A DNA stretch of 64,000 nt. Origin: a virus. The stretch is from positions 1 to 64,000 of IMG/VR virus record IMGVR_UViG_3300044997_001199; one strand, given 5' to 3'. How positions within the stretch are numbered: the stretch's first letter is position 1; every line of letters begins with the position of its first letter. The notes below the pieces were generated by a model, which saw only the letters and a list, made by a program, of their open reading frames with translations, was not told the origin of the DNA and did not search any database. Shown in pieces: positions 25,143 through 32,320 of this stretch. Both the position numbers and the translations under genes were made by a program.

Positions 25143-26687
25143 ATGACAAAAAATCTGCGCGATTACATAACAGAAACCGAATCCACACAGGATCATCCGG
25201 CGTCGGGCGATCACTTTTCGATCAACATACGAGAAGAATGCCTGCTGGAAACTGCCATCGTAGATGTTGTCGAAGACAGTGTGATATTAGAAGCCGATGA
25301 TCGGTTCATGGAAATCCTGGAAAGTTATGGCATGCTGTCCAAAGACAGTCGCGATGCAATACGCAGTGCTATCTCGCGCAGAATTATGAGCCATCACATG
25401 GATCTACTGAGCCGCCACGGAATCGACCGTGTGCTGGCTGCCATCGATGATGCAGCGGATTATTATGGCAACGGCGATCTTGACGAAATTGGTACGTCGG
25501 ATGTGTCAGCATTTGTCAACTTAGTACGCCAGGGCCTCGAAGGGTCAGACCGTGTGGACGAACTCAGCTCAGGCCGCGTAGAACGCTACATGCAAGCAGC
25601 ACAGCGCGACATGGCCCGTCATGCAGCAGCAGCCAAGACTCGGCGTCATGTGCACGGCCCGGAGGACTGGCAGGCACAGGAGCACGAACGCGAGGCCGAT
25701 CGCAGAGAATGCGGCCTTGAGAGAGCACAACGTCGTATGCAAGAACAAAACGATATTCCGGGCTTCATGGGTGTCGAAGAAGATTGGGTAGAAGAAGGTG
25801 CCATGAAAGCCATCGCGATCCAATACCAAGATTGGAAACGGATGTCGCCGAGGGAGTTTTTTACGGCATACCGTGTGACCAAGGATGCCTGGATGGCCAA
25901 GTACCGAGACATAGTCAAGGCCACGGAAGCATATGAGTTGGACGAAATGCGCCGTAGAGCAGGTCTAGCTGAGGGCGACATTTCGCAACGGGAAAAAGAC
26001 ATCGCTGATGCTCCGGTCCGGCCTATCGCCAGCATGGAAGGATCATGCGTATACATGAGAGAAGTACTAGATCGTCTGGGGAACGTCAGCGACGATAAAC
26101 CAACCGGCAATGCTTACGAAATGGGCCATCGTGCTGCTGCATTGTACCACAAGAGCCGTAGTTCAAACCCATTCCAAGACACTGATCCCAGTAAAGCCAT
26201 GGAGTGGGAAGATGGCTGGTGCAAGGGAGCTGCAGAAGAAGGACTCGACGAGGCTGCAGAATACGACGTGGCAGCAGCGCGTGCCAGTCGCGACAAGATC
26301 GACCGTCCGGCAGTTTTTAGAAAACAAGAGCGTTTTTTGCCCAGCAAGAGCCGTGACTGGCAGGCTTCGTTACAAGATCTCGAACAGGCTGCTGATCTAC
26401 ACCGTCGTGAATTTGCTACACGCCAAAAAGAAATGGGCATCGACGAAGCCGAATATCAGGGACGCGAAGTGGCCTTGGGCAAGCCCATGCAAGGCGATGT
26501 CAAAAAGTTCAAGGTTTATGTCAAAGATCCTAAAACAGGCAATGTCAAGAAAGTGAACTTTGGCGACCCTAACATGCGTATCAAAAAATCAAATCCCGCG
26601 CGCCGAAGAAGTTTTCGCGCTCGTCACAATTGCGACACTGCAAAAGATAGAACTTCGGCTAGGTATTGGTCGTGTCGTAAATGGTAG
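25143..26687 (+). CDS. Head-associated protein with DUF5872-like C-terminus
   Basis: 514 aa. The N-terminus MTKNLRDYITETES carries an ITE site resembling prohead-protease capsid-targeting peptides. The middle is helical and charged (EHEREADRRECGLERAQRRMQ). The C-terminal about 70 residues (KKFKVYVKDPKTGNVKKVNFGDPNMRIKKS and RRSFRARHNCDTAKDRTSARYWSCRKW) form a small conserved cysteine-containing domain common in T4-like phages. It lies 4 bp after the preceding charged protein and probably shares its operon. Precise role unknown. Confidence 0.6.
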   Translation: MTKNLRDYITETESTQDHPASGDHFSINIREECLLETAIVDVVEDSVILEADDRFMEILESYGMLSKDSRDAIRSAISRRIMSHHMDLLSRHGIDRVLAAIDDAADYYGNGDLDEIGTSDVSAFVNLVRQGLEGSDRVDELSSGRVERYMQAAQRDMARHAAAAKTRRHVHGPEDWQAQEHEREADRRECGLERAQRRMQEQNDIPGFMGVEEDWVEEGAMKAIAIQYQDWKRMSPREFFTAYRVTKDAWMAKYRDIVKATEAYELDEMRRRAGLAEGDISQREKDIADAPVRPIASMEGSCVYMREVLDRLGNVSDDKPTGNAYEMGHRAAALYHKSRSSNPFQDTDPSKAMEWEDGWCKGAAEEGLDEAAEYDVAAARASRDKIDRPAVFRKQERFLPSKSRDWQASLQDLEQAADLHRREFATRQKEMGIDEAEYQGREVALGKPMQGDVKKFKVYVKDPKTGNVKKVNFGDPNMRIKKSNPARRRSFRARHNCDTAKDRTSARYWSCRKW

Positions 26688-26747
26688 AAAAATAAAATGC
26701 TAAAAGTATACACCACCGTTGCTCAATCTCAAACCCCGGAGGATCTC

Positions 26748-26870
26748 ATGCGTACTATGCCGCAACCTGTTGCAGTTCCACAACCTTATGTAGAAATTCC
26801 CGGAGTGCTCAATCAAACTCGTAATCTTTATCGGCCCTACACCGGTCGTGACGCCAAGGACAACAAATAA
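26748..26870 (+). CDS. Small 40-aa phage protein
   Basis: ATG 26748 follows GGAGG by 5 nt; an in-frame ATG at 26697 without a ribosome site would give 57 aa. The product is Pro/Gln-rich (PQPVAVPQPYVEIPGVLNQT). Its TAA shares a base with the next ATG (TAATG), indicating translational coupling. Function unknown. Confidence 0.5.
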   Translation: MRTMPQPVAVPQPYVEIPGVLNQTRNLYRPYTGRDAKDNK

Positions 26871-27169
26871 TGGTTGCAAACGTCTATACTGCTCTGGCCA
26901 ACGCAGTGGTCTATACAGATAAACTTGAAATTGCCACTTCGACCACCGCAGTGACTTATCAGGTCTATGCCACTGCATTGGGCAGCCAACCAGCGGTTGG
27001 AAATCTTTATTCAGCTCCGGTGCAGCTACCGGCTAGTTCGATTAACCAGGTCTATGTGGGCGTGGGAAATCGGGTCACAGTGACCGGTGCCAACTGGACT
27101 GCGACTGAACTTGGCACCAGAACATCTGCACAGGCCGGAGTGATCGCAAACACAGGTACTGGGCACTGA
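26870..27169 (+). CDS. Small beta-rich phage protein
   Basis: 99 aa of mainly Ala, Thr, Val and Gly with no charge clusters. VANVYTALANAVVYTDKLEIATSTTAVTYQVYATA suggests a beta-sandwich such as a decoration or virion surface protein. Coupled to the preceding small gene by TAATG. No recognisable family. Confidence 0.5.
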   Translation: MVANVYTALANAVVYTDKLEIATSTTAVTYQVYATALGSQPAVGNLYSAPVQLPASSINQVYVGVGNRVTVTGANWTATELGTRTSAQAGVIANTGTGH

Positions 27170-27174
27170 TTCTC

Positions 27175-27549
27175 GTGCGTGCAAGAGAATTCATCGCGGA
27201 AGTAGCCGGAAACGCACCCATCGGCAAGCGCAAACGATATGCCACGCGCGGTCTCAATCTCTTTCGCGATCGCGAACGGTGGAACACAGACTACACGCTG
27301 AATCGTGTGATGATGGCCGCTGCGGCCACTGATGGCACTTTTGTACCGGACATGGACAAAAAATCCTGGATAGGCAAACACAAATCTGCACATCCGTATA
27401 CCCGCGAGGAACAAGACATACTCAAGATGGCTTTCCGGGCCGCTGGTGCTGATTGGTATGACCTCAATCACGGTGACATGGAGTCCGAGGAGGTACCGGA
27501 TACCAACACACGTAGTCCTGTGGTGGGGTTCAAGGGTTATACGCGATGA
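27175..27549 (+). CDS. Small protein with capsid-targeting-like N-terminus (first copy)
   Basis: 124 aa with GTG start. It begins (M)RAREFIAEVAG, matching the T4 internal-protein signal with an IAE cleavage site, and ends VVGFKGYTR. The body is basic at the front (GKRKRYATRGLNLFRDRERW), which could suit DNA contact inside the head. Its stop overlaps the next gene by four bases (ATGA), and the next gene begins with almost the same signal. Confidence 0.6.
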   Translation: MRAREFIAEVAGNAPIGKRKRYATRGLNLFRDRERWNTDYTLNRVMMAAAATDGTFVPDMDKKSWIGKHKSAHPYTREEQDILKMAFRAAGADWYDLNHGDMESEEVPDTNTRSPVVGFKGYTR

Positions 27550-27932
27550 GAGCACGCGAATTTATCCGAGAACATCGAGAGTTACCGCCCGAGATAGACG
27601 GACCGCTGAGCTATACCTATGTACTGCCGGGATTGAGTACCGATAATACTTACCAACACTATAGATTTGGAGTGGCCATTGCCCGTGCTAGGTCAGATTA
27701 CATCGACGATGATGTTAACCCTTATCGTCCTGTGTGGTCACCCGAACCTGCGTTCGGTAAGCATAGCGTAGTAGTGGGCATGGATGCAGGCATCGAGCAA
27801 GTGATCGACCAGGCACTCAGCATGACCAAGACCCCGGGCGGCCGACGCCCGGGGAGTTCTTCTACCAGCAATGAACCCGCCTTGGTCAATGCGCAAAGTC
27901 CTCTCAAACCGTTCTGCGGATACCCTAGATAG
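27546..27932 (+). CDS. Small protein with capsid-targeting-like N-terminus (second copy)
   Basis: 128 aa. It begins MRAREFIREHRELP, the same opening as the preceding protein with an IRE site, and ends PFCGYPR in parallel with GFKGYTR. The middle (YTYVLPGLSTDNTYQHYRFGVAIARARSDY, PAFGKHSVVVGMDAGIEQVIDQALSM) is a small alpha/beta domain of a type seen beside head genes in aquatic phages. The two genes may be ancient duplicates at their ends only. Confidence 0.6.
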   Translation: MRAREFIREHRELPPEIDGPLSYTYVLPGLSTDNTYQHYRFGVAIARARSDYIDDDVNPYRPVWSPEPAFGKHSVVVGMDAGIEQVIDQALSMTKTPGGRRPGSSSTSNEPALVNAQSPLKPFCGYPR

Positions 27933-28059
27933 TCCTTGTTGTGATTGACGATGCCGACACAGTTGGCTACCGTGGCCTATTATCGATTTTATCAGCCAGG
28001 AAAAGAAATATGGATATATATTGTGTGTCTCTTTAAAATATTACAAAAGAATTAAACCA
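27933..28059. other. Spacer before the fibre array
   Basis: No gene seen. AT-rich toward the 3' end (GGATATATATTG, TTTAAAATATTAC), without a clear late core or ribosome site for ATG 28060 other than AAAGAATTAA. Confidence 0.4.
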
Positions 28060-28578
28060 ATGTCACAGCAGATTATCAATACCGGAAATGTAATCAACGA
28101 TGGCAGTGGGGAATCGCTGAAAGAGGCATTTGTCGCGATCAACGCCAATTTTGCCGAAATCTATGCCACAGGACTGGCAGACTCGCAGGTAGTGATCACC
28201 GGTAATACCATTGGTGTCACAGGAACCAACAACAACTTGGTACTGGCCGGCAATGGCATAGGCAATGTGCAGAGCAACAGTTCCATCCAACCCAACATCG
28301 ATCGAGTGCATGACATTGGGTCTCCTACCCGGAGATTCGACACAGTGTATGCTGCTTTTTTTGTGGGCAACGTACAGACATCCACACTTTCGGTCACAGG
28401 CAACATTTCTGCAGGAAATGTCGTAACAGCAGGTGCCGTAACAGGAGCCACGGTATCAGCATCAGGCACAGTCTCCGCCGCAAATGTCATGGCATCCGGG
28501 TCGATCTCGGTAGTTGGGGAGATAACCGCTGCCGGATTCAACGGTTTCATTGACGGCGGCAACGCCAATTCTTTTTGA
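28060..28578 (+). CDS. Tail-fibre-like virion protein, short
   Basis: 172 aa from ATG 28060. The N-terminus INTGNVINDGSGESLKEAFVAINANFAEIY is a common attachment module at the start of phage fibre proteins. It continues with NIDRVHDIGSPTRRFDTVYAAFFVGN, also seen near the ends of the long fibres here, and then a few Gly-Asn repeats. First of five clustered fibre-type genes. Confidence 0.7.
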   Translation: MSQQIINTGNVINDGSGESLKEAFVAINANFAEIYATGLADSQVVITGNTIGVTGTNNNLVLAGNGIGNVQSNSSIQPNIDRVHDIGSPTRRFDTVYAAFFVGNVQTSTLSVTGNISAGNVVTAGAVTGATVSASGTVSAANVMASGSISVVGEITAAGFNGFIDGGNANSF

Positions 28579-28598
28579 CCTTCGAAACAAATACACAA

Positions 28599-28620
28599 CA
28601 GACAAAAATTTGCCTGTCTG
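28599..28620. promoter_or_regulatory. 6-bp hairpin next to a late promoter core
   Basis: CAGACA and TGTCTG flank AAAAATTTGCC-type sequence. The last base starts GATAAATA, repeating the hairpin-plus-core arrangement found before the tube gene. Confidence 0.5.
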
Positions 28621-28627
28621 ATAAATA
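28620..28627 (+). promoter_or_regulatory. TAAATA late-promoter core
   Basis: GATAAATA, 25 nt before the ATG at 28653, with AAAGGAA between. Confidence 0.55.
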
Positions 28628-28652
28628 TCAGGGTTAACATAAAGGAACAACC

Positions 28653-29309
28653 ATGCCGTCAAGAATACAGCTTAGACGCGACACCGCAGCGAACTGGACC
28701 ACGGCTAATCCAGTTCTGGCCTTGGCCGAACCCGGACTAGAAACCGATACCAATCTGATTAAATACGGTGACGGTGTCACGGCATGGAACAGTCTTCCCT
28801 ATGCCGGTGTTTATCCTGTTATTTCTGGTAACCTAATACCGTCGACCAACAATGTTTACAGTCTAGGATCATCTGAATATGGCTGGAAAGAACTCTATGT
28901 TTCCGGCAACAACATACACCTTGGCTCCCTGACATTGTCCGACATAGATGGACAATTGATTGCTGTAGGAGATGGCTATCAGGTGAATCTCAGCGAGGGT
29001 GTATTAGCTGATCGAGGTGCAGATTCAAACAATTGGGACGATCTCACCCTGATGGGAGTTTATACCGTGGACCGCACATCGTGGGCAGGTGTTACCGGTG
29101 CACCGACGGACAGCTTGATATTTGTTGGAATTTTGGAAGTTTTGCACAGCACCAACGGTACAGAGACTGGAATAACCCAGATGTTTTTTCCGGGTGAACA
29201 GCAGGCCGATGTCACAGTCCAGTTCAATCGCAGTTACTGGAGCGATCTCTGGACGCCTTGGTACAAGGTCATCAATGATTCACAAATTGTCAATGGTGGC
29301 CAGTTTTAA
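28653..29309 (+). CDS. Tail-fibre-like virion protein
   Basis: 218 aa. The N-terminus IQLRRDTAANWTTANPVLALAEPGLETDTNLIKYGDGVTAWNSLPY is the phage fibre module that precedes receptor-binding domains in many tailed phages. It continues SLGSSEYGWKELYVSG, and the C-terminal half (VYTVDRTSWAGVTGAPTDSL, MFFPGEQQADVTVQFNRSYW) looks like a small beta-sandwich. Probably a short fibre or tip protein. Confidence 0.7.
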   Translation: MPSRIQLRRDTAANWTTANPVLALAEPGLETDTNLIKYGDGVTAWNSLPYAGVYPVISGNLIPSTNNVYSLGSSEYGWKELYVSGNNIHLGSLTLSDIDGQLIAVGDGYQVNLSEGVLADRGADSNNWDDLTLMGVYTVDRTSWAGVTGAPTDSLIFVGILEVLHSTNGTETGITQMFFPGEQQADVTVQFNRSYWSDLWTPWYKVINDSQIVNGGQF

Positions 29310-29348
29310 TCACAAGCAGTAACTACTATAACCAAAAGGGATTTTGAG

Positions 29349-31649
29349 ATGGCTAATACTATTCTTATTAAACGCAGTGAAACACCCAATGTTGCACCGA
29401 CGGCCAATGTGCTGTCGTCAGGGGAACTCGCGATTAACACTGCCGATGGCAAACTGTTCTTCAAGGACGCCTCTGGTAACGTGCAGGTTCTGGCCAGTAT
29501 CGGCTCACAGACATTTACTGGCAACGTCACAGCCGGTAACCTGTTAAGCAATGGCATAGTTTCAGCAGTCAGTACCGTAACCGGTGGCAACTTGGCCACA
29601 GCTGGTACAGTATCAGCAGCTGGTAACATCACTGGTGCTAACGTAAGCACAGCTGGTACAGTGTCAGCAGCCAGTACCGTGACCGGTGGCAACCTGGCCA
29701 CAGGTGGTACACTGAGCGCAGCTGGAACTGCCACAGTGGGCAACCTGGACACAGCTGGTACAGTATCAGCAGCTGGTAACATCACTGGTGCTAACGTAAG
29801 CACAGCTGGTACAGTGTCAGCAGCCAGTACCGTGACCGGTGGCAACCTGGCCACAGGTGGTACACTGAGCGCAGCTGGAACTGCCACAGTGGGCAATCTG
29901 GACACAGCTGGTGCGGTATCAGCAGTCAGTACCGTAACCGGTGGCAACTTGGCCACAGCTGGTACAGTATCAGCAGCTGGTAACATCACTGGTGCCAATC
30001 TGTTCACTGCTGGCAACGTCAGTGCTACTGGTAACGTGCATGGCAACTTTATACTGGGCAACGGCGCGTTTTTGACTGGTATTGACGCTACCAGCATCCA
30101 GAGCGGCACATCGAATGTTAGAATCGACGGCGTCAACGGCAACGTTGACATGAACATTGCTGGCAACTTGGTTGCCACGGTCCTTGCCAGCGGACTCGAA
30201 GTAACTGGCACTATCAGCGCCACTGGCGACATCACCGGTGCCAATGTGGCCACAGGTGGTACACTGAGCGCAGCTGGAACCGCCACAGTGGGCAACCTGG
30301 ACACAGCTGGTGCGGTATCAGCAGCCAGTACCGTGACCGGTGGCAACCTGGCCACAGGTGGTACACTGAGCGCAGCTGGAACTGCCACAGTGGGCAACCT
30401 GGACACAGCTGGTACAGTATCAGCAGCCAGTACCGTGACCGGTGGCAACCTGGCCACGGGTGGTACACTGAGCGCAGCTGGAACTGCCGCTCTCGGTGGC
30501 GATCTAGCGGTCAACGGCAACACTATAGCGGGCAACCTGGCCACGGGTGGTACACTGAGCGCAGCTGGAACTGCCACAGTGGGCAACCTAGCCACGGGTG
30601 GTACCGTGTCGGCCACTGGCAACATCGCCGGTGGCAATGTGGCCACAGCTGGTACAGTGTCGGCTGCAGGCAACATTGACGGTGCCAACCTACGCACAGC
30701 TGGTTTGGTTTCGGCCACTGGCAACATCGCCGGTGGCAATGTGGCCACAGCTGGTACAGTGTCGGCTGCAGGCAACATTGACGGTGCCAACCTACGCACA
30801 GCTGGTTTGGTTTCGGCCACTGGCGACATCACCGGTGGCAATGTGGCCACAGCTGGTACAGTGTCGGCCACTGGCAACATCGCCGGTGGCAATGTGGCCA
30901 CAGCTGGTACAGTGTCGGCTGCAGGCAACATTGACGGTGCCAACCTACGCACAGCTGGTTTGGTTTCGGCCACCGGCAACGTAGACGGTGCCAATTTCGT
31001 TACCACAGGTGCAGTGAACGCCGGAACCCTGTTCACAACTGGCAACGCCGTTATCGGCGGCGACCTAGCGGTCAACGGCAACACTATCAACATCAACATC
31101 ACTGACCTGAACATTGAAGATCCCATCATTGGTCTGGGTCGCGGTGCCAACAACTCACCGCTGAGTACCAATGATGGCAAGGATCGCGGCGAGCAACTGT
31201 GGTATTTTGATAGCTCGGAAGAATCGGCCTTCATTGGTTTCCAAAACTCAACCGGCAAGCTGATTGCTGCTGGCAATGTCACTATTGCCAACGAAATAGT
31301 CAGCGTACAATCTTACGGCGCGTTTGTTGTTGGTGACCTAGAAGGCACTACTGTCAGTGTATCGGGCAATGTCGCGGGCGGCAATGTGCTCACAGGCGGT
31401 GTAGTTTCGGCTGCTGGCAACATCACTGGTGCCAACGTAATCACGACCGGCATAGGTAACATCGCCACGCTGGAAGTAGGCACACTGGCCAACATCAAGG
31501 CTACCACAGCCAGTACCAATACCACTTCGGGTGCATTGGTCGTGGCAGGTGGTGTTGGTGTGGCAGGAAACGTGCATGCAACCAATATGTTCAAGAACGG
31601 CGTCACTGTGCTCAATGCAGATGACGCGGTGGATGGCGGTGTATTCTAA
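29349..31649 (+). CDS. Long repetitive tail fibre, first large paralogue
   Basis: 766 aa. N-terminal module NTILIKRSETPNVAPTANVLSSGELAINTADGKLFFKD. Residues about 55-570 are near-identical 12-residue beta-repeats built from TAGTVSAAGNITGANV-like units. Next comes a conserved block DLNIEDPIIGLGRGANNSPLSTNDGKDRGEQLWY (about 580-640) shared with the fibre at 32321. The C-terminus ends TTSGALVVAGGVGVAGNVHATNMFKNG. Trimeric beta-helix fibres for host recognition are the likely role. The DNA repeats are long enough for frequent recombination. Confidence 0.75.
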   Translation: MANTILIKRSETPNVAPTANVLSSGELAINTADGKLFFKDASGNVQVLASIGSQTFTGNVTAGNLLSNGIVSAVSTVTGGNLATAGTVSAAGNITGANVSTAGTVSAASTVTGGNLATGGTLSAAGTATVGNLDTAGTVSAAGNITGANVSTAGTVSAASTVTGGNLATGGTLSAAGTATVGNLDTAGAVSAVSTVTGGNLATAGTVSAAGNITGANLFTAGNVSATGNVHGNFILGNGAFLTGIDATSIQSGTSNVRIDGVNGNVDMNIAGNLVATVLASGLEVTGTISATGDITGANVATGGTLSAAGTATVGNLDTAGAVSAASTVTGGNLATGGTLSAAGTATVGNLDTAGTVSAASTVTGGNLATGGTLSAAGTAALGGDLAVNGNTIAGNLATGGTLSAAGTATVGNLATGGTVSATGNIAGGNVATAGTVSAAGNIDGANLRTAGLVSATGNIAGGNVATAGTVSAAGNIDGANLRTAGLVSATGDITGGNVATAGTVSATGNIAGGNVATAGTVSAAGNIDGANLRTAGLVSATGNVDGANFVTTGAVNAGTLFTTGNAVIGGDLAVNGNTININITDLNIEDPIIGLGRGANNSPLSTNDGKDRGEQLWYFDSSEESAFIGFQNSTGKLIAAGNVTIANEIVSVQSYGAFVVGDLEGTTVSVSGNVAGGNVLTGGVVSAAGNITGANVITTGIGNIATLEVGTLANIKATTASTNTTSGALVVAGGVGVAGNVHATNMFKNGVTVLNADDAVDGGVF
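29560..31010 (+). repeat. Direct-repeat array inside a tail-fibre gene
   Basis: Imperfect 30-36 bp units such as GCAACCTGGCCACAGGTGGT and GCACAGCTGGTTTGGTTTCG recur more than twenty times in frame. Higher-order blocks of 100-200 bp are repeated almost without change (29585-29760 with 29760-29935; 30650-30820 with 30870-30990). Confidence 0.85.
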
Positions 31650-31656
31650 GTAGTAT

Positions 31657-31678
31657 GGGTGGGGTTTTTACCCCACCC
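31657..31678 (+). terminator. Intrinsic terminator-like hairpin
   Basis: GGGTGGGG and CCCCACCC form an 8-bp GC stem around TTTTTA just after the fibre stop at 31649. A TATTCCTTTTT tract follows. Confidence 0.7.
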
Positions 31679-31698
31679 TATTCCTTTTTAGGACTATC

Positions 31699-32289
31699 AT
31701 GGCTAACACGATCAAGTTAAAAAAGTCATCCGTACCAGCAAAGTCTCCGCAGGTTGGGGATCTTGATTTCGGAGAGTTGGCAATCAACTATGCTGACGGC
31801 AACCTGTTTTTCAAAACAGCTAACAACGTAATCGCTACTCTGTCCAGCACACAGTTTGTTTCGGTCTCGGGCAATGTCACCGGTGGCAACATATTCACTG
31901 CCGGCAACGTCAGTGCCACAGGCAACGTGCATGGAAACTACATTGTAGGCAACGGCAGGGCACTCACAGGCATTAACAGTATTTCCGATGGCACTAGCAA
32001 CGTTGTAGTAGTAGCAGCGAGTGGGAACGTGGTAGTGGCGGTGGGTGGCGTAGCCGACACTGCGATATTCGGTCAGGGATCTTTTTATGTTCAAGGACCC
32101 ATGACTACACCTCGCGTGCTCAACACTAGTGCAGCAATGGCCGACGGAGTTAACGGCATAATGATCGGACCACTAACACTGGGTAACGCAGCCAACATAT
32201 CGATACCCGATGGGTCGGCTCTCACGATATTTGAACCCAGCAACACCGATGTCGACGGCGGCGACGCTGAGTTGACATTCATTACTTGA
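31699..32289 (+). CDS. Tail-fibre-like virion protein
   Basis: 196 aa. The N-terminus NTIKLKKSSVPAKSPQVGDLDFGELAINYADGNLFFKTA is the same attachment module as the preceding fibre. A few Gly-Asn repeats follow, then a different C-terminus (VNGIMIGPLTLGNAANISIPDGSALTIFE) resembling the exposed tips of phage fibres. It stands between two long paralogues and may be a hinge or tip subunit. Confidence 0.7.
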   Translation: MANTIKLKKSSVPAKSPQVGDLDFGELAINYADGNLFFKTANNVIATLSSTQFVSVSGNVTGGNIFTAGNVSATGNVHGNYIVGNGRALTGINSISDGTSNVVVVAASGNVVVAVGGVADTAIFGQGSFYVQGPMTTPRVLNTSAAMADGVNGIMIGPLTLGNAANISIPDGSALTIFEPSNTDVDGGDAELTFIT

Positions 32290-32320
32290 CATCTATTTTT
32301 ATAGAAAGGTAACGGAGAAA

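Noticed and set aside
26870-27555. Minus-strand frame of 167 aa opposite the small head genes
   Set aside because: The plus-strand genes are tightly coupled with clear starts; the antisense frame has none.
29560-31010. CRISPR-like repeat array
   Set aside because: The repeats are in frame, lack unique spacers of constant length and encode a fibre.
29306-31291. 661-aa open frame antisense to a fibre gene
   Set aside because: It mirrors the Gly-Asn repeat codons (Pro/Val/Ala runs) and has no independent protein pattern or ribosome site.
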